35,251 nt of DNA from NCBI GenBank assembly GCA_003552665.1, contig PUNW01000166.1, forward strand, positions 1-35,251. Reading direction: 5' to 3'. This DNA comes from Spirochaetaceae bacterium. Lineage in GTDB: Bacteria > Spirochaetota > Spirochaetia > DSM-27196 > SLAA01. Position numbers and translations under genes: made by a program. Numbering within the stretch: the first letter of the stretch is position 1; the number at the start of each line of letters is the position of its first letter. Positions 30,604 through 35,251 of the stretch are shown here, one piece after another. The notes beneath the pieces were generated by a model that worked only from the letters and a program-made list of their open reading frames with translations, ran no database searches and was not told the DNA's origin.

Positions 30604-31026
30604 ATGGCACGTGACAGCAGCATGCGGAGCATTCCTCGAACCACCACCCGGCTGAGTTCCGGCACGGTGTTCAAGGGCAAGATGAAATTTACCGATTCGG
30701 TAAGTATCGGCGGACGGTTCGAGGGTGAGATTCGCTCGAGCGGGTTTCTCTACATCGAAGAGGGCGCCGAGGTGCATGCCGACGTCTTCGCTGAGACGGT
30801 CATAATCGCCGGCACGGTACGCGGCAGCGTGCTCGCAACCGCCAGGCTGGAGATGCTTTCAACCGGTCGCATCTACGGCGATGTGAAAGCGTCCAAGCTG
30901 AGAATTGCCGACGGAGTCGTGTTCGAGGGCAAGTGCCGGATGCTGCGCAATGCCGACGCTGTGGACATTTTCGCGGCACCGGTGGAACAGCTGAAGGAAG
31001 GCACTCCGCGCGTTGTGTCTTCGTGA
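30604..31026 (+). CDS. Bactofilin (second)
   Basis: 140-aa bactofilin with a short N-terminal tail (TTTRLSSGTVFKGKMKF), the beta-helical core (SVSIGGRFEGEIRSSGFLYIEEGAEVHADVFAETVIIAGTVRGSV, GRIYGDVKASKLRIADG) and a brief C-terminal tail. It differs clearly from the bactofilin at 22083, so the cell has at least two filament types. It shares an operon with the atypical response regulator and is followed by a strong hairpin. Confidence 0.93.
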   Translation: MARDSSMRSIPRTTTRLSSGTVFKGKMKFTDSVSIGGRFEGEIRSSGFLYIEEGAEVHADVFAETVIIAGTVRGSVLATARLEMLSTGRIYGDVKASKLRIADGVVFEGKCRMLRNADAVDIFAAPVEQLKEGTPRVVSS

Positions 31027-31042
31027 CCTTTTGGATGCGGAT

Positions 31043-31075
31043 CGTGGGCCGCCGGGTGGGGGAAGGCGGCCCACG
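31043..31075 (+). terminator. Strong hairpin after the second bactofilin gene
   Basis: Perfect 11-bp GC-rich stem CGTGGGCCGCC ... GGCGGCCCACG with an 11-nt G-rich loop, 16 bp after the stop codon. No T-run follows. It probably ends or protects the transcript upstream of the rho promoter. Confidence 0.55.
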
Positions 31076-31122
31076 GAAGCGATAATTGGGAAGAGCTGCG
31101 GTCGGAGCGGCACCGCCGCAGG

Positions 31123-31151
31123 TTGACAGGGAAGCGCGGGCGCTCTATAGT
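31123..31151 (+). promoter_or_regulatory. Promoter of rho
   Basis: Near-consensus TTGACA (31123-31128), 17-bp spacer and TATAGT (31146-31151). The predicted leader is about 135 nt, unusually long for this window, consistent with leader-level control of rho. Confidence 0.8.
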
Positions 31152-31218
31152 TTAAGGTGCGCGCCGCAGAGGACATCCCGATAAAAAGCACATTTCAACG
31201 TAAGCTCGACTATATCAC

Positions 31219-31278
31219 ATGACATCAGTGGCTGCCGAAGTTCGAATTCGCAGATGTGTTCTCATAACAATTAATTAG
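31219..31278 (+). other. Possible leader peptide upstream of rho
   Basis: ATG 31219 opens a 19-codon frame (MTSVAAEVRI...) ending 14 bp before the rho start, inside the long leader. No ribosome binding site is seen. E. coli rho also has a leader with a short ORF (rhoL), but there is no sequence similarity to rely on. Confidence 0.2.
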
Positions 31279-31292
31279 AACTGGAGTTTCTC

Positions 31293-32954
31293 ATGGCTAC
31301 GACATCCAACGACCACGAAAACGAGCTCAGCAACAACAGCGAATCCACACCCGCCAACGGCGAGAAGGGCGAAGGAAACGGCGCCACGGCCGAAACCTCG
31401 GAGCGCAAGTCCGGGCGAAAGAAGAAGGTCCGGGTGGCGTTGATCAAAGACTCGGACGCCAACGATCGCGAGAAGGCCGATAAGAACGAGAGTTCCGACG
31501 ACAGCGACCAGAGTTCCGGAACAGGGGACACAACTGCAACGGCGACGGTTGATCCGAGCGATATGCCGAAACCGGATCCTCGTGGAGGCCGGGAGGGGCC
31601 GCGTACGAAGCGCCACAATACCACCGATTTCCAGGCGATGCGCACCGGCGAGTCCGACCCGGAGAAGCTCGCTGAAAGCAAGACGTTGAGTATCAACGAC
31701 CTGACCAAGCTGAACATGAAGGAGCTGCGCACCGTAGGCTCGCGTATGGGGATAACCCAGGACAACCTGCTCGCGTTGAAGAAGCAGGAGGTTATCTTCG
31801 CTATCCTGAAAGCTCATACCGAGAAGAACGGGACGATCTACGCCTACGGCTCGCTTGAGATTCTGCCTGACGGGTACGGGTTTCTGCGTTCGCCGCAGAA
31901 CAGCTATCTGCCGGGTCCCGACGACATCTATATTTCGCCTTCGCAGATTCGACTGTTCAATCTCAAGACCGGAGATACGGTTTACGGTCAGATTCGACCG
32001 CCGAAAGAAGGCGAACGGTTCTTCGCGATGTTGCGGGTGGAGAGCGTCAACTTCGACAATCCGAGCGTGGCACAGACGCGCATTCCGTTCGATAACCTCA
32101 CGCCGCTGTATCCCGACGAGCGGCTGAACATGGAGACGCGTTCGGGCGACCCGTCAACGCGAATGATCAACCTGTTCTGCCCGATCGGCAAGGGTCAGCG
32201 TGGTCTGATCGTTTCTCCGCCGCGAACCGGAAAGACGGTATTGCTGCAGAAAATCGCCAACGCGATCACTGAGAATCAGCCCGAGGTGTTTCTCATCGTG
32301 TTGCTGATCGACGAACGGCCCGAAGAGGTTACCGATATGCAGCGCAACGTGCAGGCGGAGGTGATCTCGTCCACGTTTGACGAACAAGCGACCCGGCACG
32401 TGCAGGTAGCCGAGATGGTGCTTGAGAAAGCGCGCCGCCTGGTCGAGCACAAAAAGGATGTCGTGATTCTACTCGACTCCATCACTCGGCTGGCTCGCGC
32501 CTACAACCAGACGGTTCCCACTTCCGGTAAGATCCTCTCCGGCGGTGTTGATTCCAACGCGCTTCACAAGCCGAAGCGGTTTTTCGGCGCCGCGCGCAAC
32601 ATTGAAGACGGCGGCAGTCTTACGGTTGTGGCAACGGCCCTCGTTGAGACCGGCAGCCGCATGGACGAGGTCATCTTTGAGGAGTTCAAGGGTACCGGTA
32701 ATATGGAGATTATCCTCGATCGCAAGCTGGCGGACCGTCGCCTCTATCCGGCAATCAACATCAAGCGCTCGGGGACGCGTCGCGAGGATCTGCTGTTGAC
32801 CGACGAGGAGCTGCAGAAGATGTGGATTCTGCGGAAGGTCATCAATCCTATGGACGACGTTGAGATCGTCGAGTTGTTAGTTGACAGGATGGGTAAAACC
32901 AAGAATAATGAGGCTTTCCTGCGCTCGATGAACACTTCGGGTGTAAGTGACTGA
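31293..32954 (+). CDS. rho: Transcription termination factor Rho
   Basis: 553-aa hexameric RNA helicase that ends transcription. The first 130 or so residues are a disordered, charged extension (Asn/Ser/Glu then Lys/Asp-rich), longer than in E. coli (419 aa in total). The standard parts follow: Rho N-terminal helix bundle ([15 protein letters not shown]), RNA-binding OSB domain ([36 protein letters not shown]), Walker [12 protein letters not shown], Walker B/catalytic [17 protein letters not shown]-loop ([16 protein letters not shown]) and R-loop regions and the conserved [21 protein letters not shown] lies 6 bases before the ATG. Followed by rpmE. Confidence 0.97.
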   Translation: MATTSNDHENELSNNSESTPANGEKGEGNGATAETSERKSGRKKKVRVALIKDSDANDREKADKNESSDDSDQSSGTGDTTATATVDPSDMPKPDPRGGREGPRTKRHNTTDFQAMRTGESDPEKLAESKTLSINDLTKLNMKELRTVGSRMGITQDNLLALKKQEVIFAILKAHTEKNGTIYAYGSLEILPDGYGFLRSPQNSYLPGPDDIYISPSQIRLFNLKTGDTVYGQIRPPKEGERFFAMLRVESVNFDNPSVAQTRIPFDNLTPLYPDERLNMETRSGDPSTRMINLFCPIGKGQRGLIVSPPRTGKTVLLQKIANAITENQPEVFLIVLLIDERPEEVTDMQRNVQAEVISSTFDEQATRHVQVAEMVLEKARRLVEHKKDVVILLDSITRLARAYNQTVPTSGKILSGGVDSNALHKPKRFFGAARNIEDGGSLTVVATALVETGSRMDEVIFEEFKGTGNMEIILDRKLADRRLYPAINIKRSGTRREDLLLTDEELQKMWILRKVINPMDDVEIVELLVDRMGKTKNNEAFLRSMNTSGVSD

Positions 32955-33009
32955 CAGACAGGCGTATTCATTACCGCACATGACCAGAGGCATTGATCAG
33001 GAGATACCC

Positions 33010-33255
33010 ATGAAGAAGGACATCCATCCGAACTATAGACCGGTGGTTTTCAAGGATACCGCCTCCGGGACGCTGTTTCTTTCGCGCTCCACAGTGGAGA
33101 CCAAAGAGACGGTCGAGTACGAAGGCAAAGAGTACCCGCTGTTTCAGGTGGAGATTTCCAGCGCGTCCCACCCGTTCTATACCGGCAAGCAACAGCTCGT
33201 TGACACCGCCGGGCGGGTTGAGCGCTTCAAGCGCAAGTACAACATCAAGACCTAA
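33010..33255 (+). CDS. rpmE2: 50S ribosomal protein L31 type B
   Basis: 81-aa L31: [23 protein letters not shown] ... [27 protein letters not shown]. The zinc-binding CxxC cysteines of type A L31 are absent (VVFKDTASG), which marks the type B, zinc-independent paralogue. The start at ATG 33010 has GGAG 7 bases upstream; the ORF track adds 21 spurious residues. Directly downstream of rho (55 bp), a common gene order for L31. Confidence 0.93.
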   Translation: MKKDIHPNYRPVVFKDTASGTLFLSRSTVETKETVEYEGKEYPLFQVEISSASHPFYTGKQQLVDTAGRVERFKRKYNIKT

Positions 33256-33323
33256 TCACCGTACCCTGCGAACCCCTGCGCGGCGTCGAACCGTGCGCCC
33301 GAGTTCGGTTACCGGGTATGCGG

Positions 33324-35021
33324 TTACGGGGACGCGCGGTGGCGGCGCTCTGTGCGCAGCGGTGCGACAATACCCGCCAGCACGATACCCAGGAACAACA
33401 CCGGCAGGTAATCTCCGAAGCGAGTGTAGAAGGTCAGCTGCGCAGGACGATAGACCGGAACGTTGGTGCGCAGATAACTCTCGGTAAACATCGGAAGGTC
33501 CGCCGTTACCCGCCCGTGCGGGTCGATGACGCTGGTCAGGCCCGAGTTCGTGGATCGCACCAGCGTGCGTCGATTTTCGACCGCGCGGAATCTCGCAGCG
33601 ACGAAATGCTGAGTTTGCGCTGAGTTGGTCTCCGACCATGCGTTGTTGGTGAGATTGATGAGCAGGTCCGCGCCCCGGAGGGTGAACTCCCGATTGATGT
33701 AGGCAAAGGCGTCTTCGAAACAGATCGGAGTAGCGAAACGGATCGGCTCACCGGGGTTCGCGCTGCTGTGCACCTCGGGGAACTCAAACACTCGATACTC
33801 CGGCCCCGGAGTCCAGGCGCCGTGCAGCCCCACGAGTTCCTGGTAAAACCAGCGCACGAACTCGTGCTCCCACAGCGGGATCGCTTCGGTGAACGGGACG
33901 AGATGGCGCTTCCCGTAAACCTGACGCTCCCGGCCGTCCTCGTCGAGCAGTATTGCCGCGTTGTAGCTCGCGTGCCGGCCGGTCTCCAGGTCCCACTCCA
34001 CATAGGGTGCGCCGGTAAGCAGCGGTACATCGATCTCGCGCACGAACTCGAGAAACGGATCGCCTTCGGGCCGGTTGCGATAGAACTCGCGGTCTTCGCG
34101 CACCGGCCGGTTGAGCGTCGTTTCGCTCCAGACCACGAGGTCCGGGTGGCCGGCGCCGCCCTCGGATTGGATTCCGGCGCGGGTGAGCTCCTGAGCGCGC
34201 CGAATACCGCGTTCTTCGGCGCCGCGCTCCCACGAATCGGTATTCTGTTGTACCAGCACCATGTCGATCTCGGCAAGCTTCGGATACTCGGTGCGAAGCC
34301 GGTGCACTCCGAACGCGCTCATGAACACCACGATCGCGGCAACCACTGCCACGGCAGCCGGCGCGTGAAACCGCGCTGTGGCCGCGGCGGGCAGTTGACG
34401 CCGGGGCGCTGCCAGCAGAGCCGAGATGGTCCCGAACCGGATTCCGTGCTCCGCCGGCCCGATCGGTTGCGGCGCGAGTGCTTCGTCGGTCGCGATTACG
34501 AGCTCCGCCAGGATAGTGTTCGCAGCGACGGCTACAAACGATAGTGCCCACACGCCGGTAATCTCAGCGTGCTGCAGCAGCAAGGGGTAGTCCGAGAGTG
34601 GGTAACCGGCAAGTCCCCAGGGGTAGCCGAGAAACCCGATTGATTTCAGATACTCGTAGGCCGTCCAGGCTGCGGCAAGCACAAACGGACGCAGATGCCG
34701 CGGGCTGTCGGCGAGGCGCCTCAGAAACGGGGCGAGGATGGCGTTGTACAGGATATACCCTATCGTGGGCCCGCCAATCGTCCAGATCGCGAACTCCCCG
34801 AAGTTTGCAAGCCAGTAGTTCGACAACGCCGTGGAAATGCCGCCGAAAACGGCGCCGAGCAGCGCCGCATCCCGCAGGCGCCGGGTTCGGATCAGTGCAA
34901 CGAAAAAAGGGGTGAGCGCGAGAAGGCTGAGCCACGGGACCCCGTAGGGAAACACCTCATTCGGCAGCGCGACGGCAAACAGAACCGCGGCTGCGATCGC
35001 ATTCACTATACTCATGCCCAT
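33324..35021 (-). CDS. lnt: Apolipoprotein N-acyltransferase
   Basis: 565-aa inner-membrane enzyme that N-acylates the Cys of diacylated lipoproteins, the last step of lipoprotein maturation. An N-terminal multi-helix part (about 1-250, with a disordered loop in the middle) is followed by a nitrilase-like domain with the catalytic triad: Glu in VVWSETTLNRP, Lys in VYGKRHLVPFTE and Cys in TPICFEDAFA. NLTNNAWSETNSAQTQHF and TNSGLTSVIDPHGRV complete the family pattern. A final TM helix is present (PVLFLGIVLAGIVAPL). The start may be ATG 35021 or 35015; TTG 35024 is unlikely. No Shine-Dalgarno. Its presence implies a diderm envelope with triacylated lipoproteins. Confidence 0.94.
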   Translation of the reverse strand: MGMSIVNAIAAAVLFAVALPNEVFPYGVPWLSLLALTPFFVALIRTRRLRDAALLGAVFGGISTALSNYWLANFGEFAIWTIGGPTIGYILYNAILAPFLRRLADSPRHLRPFVLAAAWTAYEYLKSIGFLGYPWGLAGYPLSDYPLLLQHAEITGVWALSFVAVAANTILAELVIATDEALAPQPIGPAEHGIRFGTISALLAAPRRQLPAAATARFHAPAAVAVVAAIVVFMSAFGVHRLRTEYPKLAEIDMVLVQQNTDSWERGAEERGIRRAQELTRAGIQSEGGAGHPDLVVWSETTLNRPVREDREFYRNRPEGDPFLEFVREIDVPLLTGAPYVEWDLETGRHASYNAAILLDEDGRERQVYGKRHLVPFTEAIPLWEHEFVRWFYQELVGLHGAWTPGPEYRVFEFPEVHSSANPGEPIRFATPICFEDAFAYINREFTLRGADLLINLTNNAWSETNSAQTQHFVAARFRAVENRRTLVRSTNSGLTSVIDPHGRVTADLPMFTESYLRTNVPVYRPAQLTFYTRFGDYLPVLFLGIVLAGIVAPLRTERRHRASP

Positions 35022-35023
35022 CA

Positions 35024-35029
35024 ATTATA
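35024..35029 (-). promoter_or_regulatory. Possible -10 element of lnt
   Basis: Consensus TATAAT on the minus strand ends 2 bp before ATG 35021 and 8 bp before ATG 35015. No -35 is seen at normal spacing (ACAGGC at 17 bp). If it is real, transcription starts at about 35017 and the ATG at 35015 would be the true, leaderless start. Confidence 0.3.
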
Positions 35030-35161
35030 ACTGTACGAGAGAGTTCGCCTGTTGGGCAAGCCTCTGCGGTCGTACGGATCGGCGTGCAACCGACCGGCCT
35101 TACACTGCCGGCCGTCGCACCGAGCGCGCGGCGGTAGCAGATTCCCGGGATTAGATTTATG

Positions 35162-35190
35162 TTGATCATTTAGATTATTTAGGCTAAAAT
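35162..35190 (+). promoter_or_regulatory. Sigma70-like promoter at the right edge
   Basis: TTGATC (35162-35167), 17-bp spacer in AT-rich DNA and TAAAAT (35185-35190), about 37 bp before ATG 35227. Confidence 0.6.
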
Positions 35191-35226
35191 ACCTGCAGTA
35201 GCGTTTTGAGCATAACAGAACTTACC

Positions 35227-35251
35227 ATGACTGACATAGCTGCTGCACACA
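35227..35251 (+). CDS. Start of an unidentified gene (3' partial)
   Basis: ATG 35227 opens a frame MTDIAAAH that runs off the window. It is supported only by the good promoter upstream; the ribosome binding site is weak. Too short to identify. Confidence 0.3.

Noticed and set aside
33256-33323. Terminator between rpmE2 and lnt
   Set aside because: GGTTAC elements are direct repeats; no convincing stem with a T-run.

Overview
The window is a dense bacterial chromosome segment of fairly high GC. Gram-negative-type lipoprotein maturation (lnt), two bactofilins, an M23 peptidase-bactofilin-YaaR-RicT (PSP1) cluster, B. subtilis-type PurF, a tRNA gene without encoded CCA and several TTG/GTG starts fit a free-living, Spirochaeta-like member of the Spirochaetota. 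That assignment is inferred from gene style and is not proven by any single gene.

Layout. 1-2.3 kb: end of an OmpR-type response regulator, its sensor kinase, and a convergent lone receiver protein. 2.4-4.7 kb: a DAACS dicarboxylate/glutamate symporter divergent from a cytidylate-kinase-like/BON fusion. 4.8-7.9 kb: an orphan glycine-betaine-type binding protein, then a glutaredoxin-OsmC-U32 peptidase operon. 8-9 kb: a sensor gene truncated at both ends (dCache) that overlaps an unexplained frameshifted reading frame. 9-11.2 kb: a soluble PAS hybrid histidine kinase convergent with a CBS-pair protein.

11.4-13.9 kb is the accessory part. A broken higA, an intact higBA toxin-antitoxin pair and a truncated IS256-type transposase lie between a partial tRNA-Leu and an intact tRNA-Leu(UAA). 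Both tRNA 3' ends run into 65-66 bp repeats that each carry the last 16-18 nt of a leucine tRNA plus a folded trailer. This resembles in architecture the tRNA-tail repeats of the E. coli tyrT/rtT locus and is the most unusual thing in the window.

14-20.8 kb: a secreted protein with EF-hand-like loops, an rRNA methyltransferase, and the minus-strand purine operon purF-purM-purN-purD behind tatD. 21-24 kb: M23 peptidase homologue (active site degenerate), bactofilin, YaaR and RicT/PSP1. 24.2-28.9 kb: plsC and a heterodimeric ABC exporter. 29-33.3 kb: S20, HU, an atypical response regulator with Glu at the phosphorylation site, a second bactofilin, then rho and a zinc-independent L31. 33.3-35 kb: lnt, with the start of a new plus-strand gene at the edge.

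Several good sigma70-like promoters can be read directly (TTGACA-17-TATAGT before rho; TTGACA-17-TAGCTT before rpsT; TTGACC-17-TATACC before purF). In at least three cases (purF, higB, plsC) the predicted transcription start falls on or within a few bases of the start codon, with no Shine-Dalgarno sequence, which points to leaderless translation. Promoter and terminator calls are by eye.
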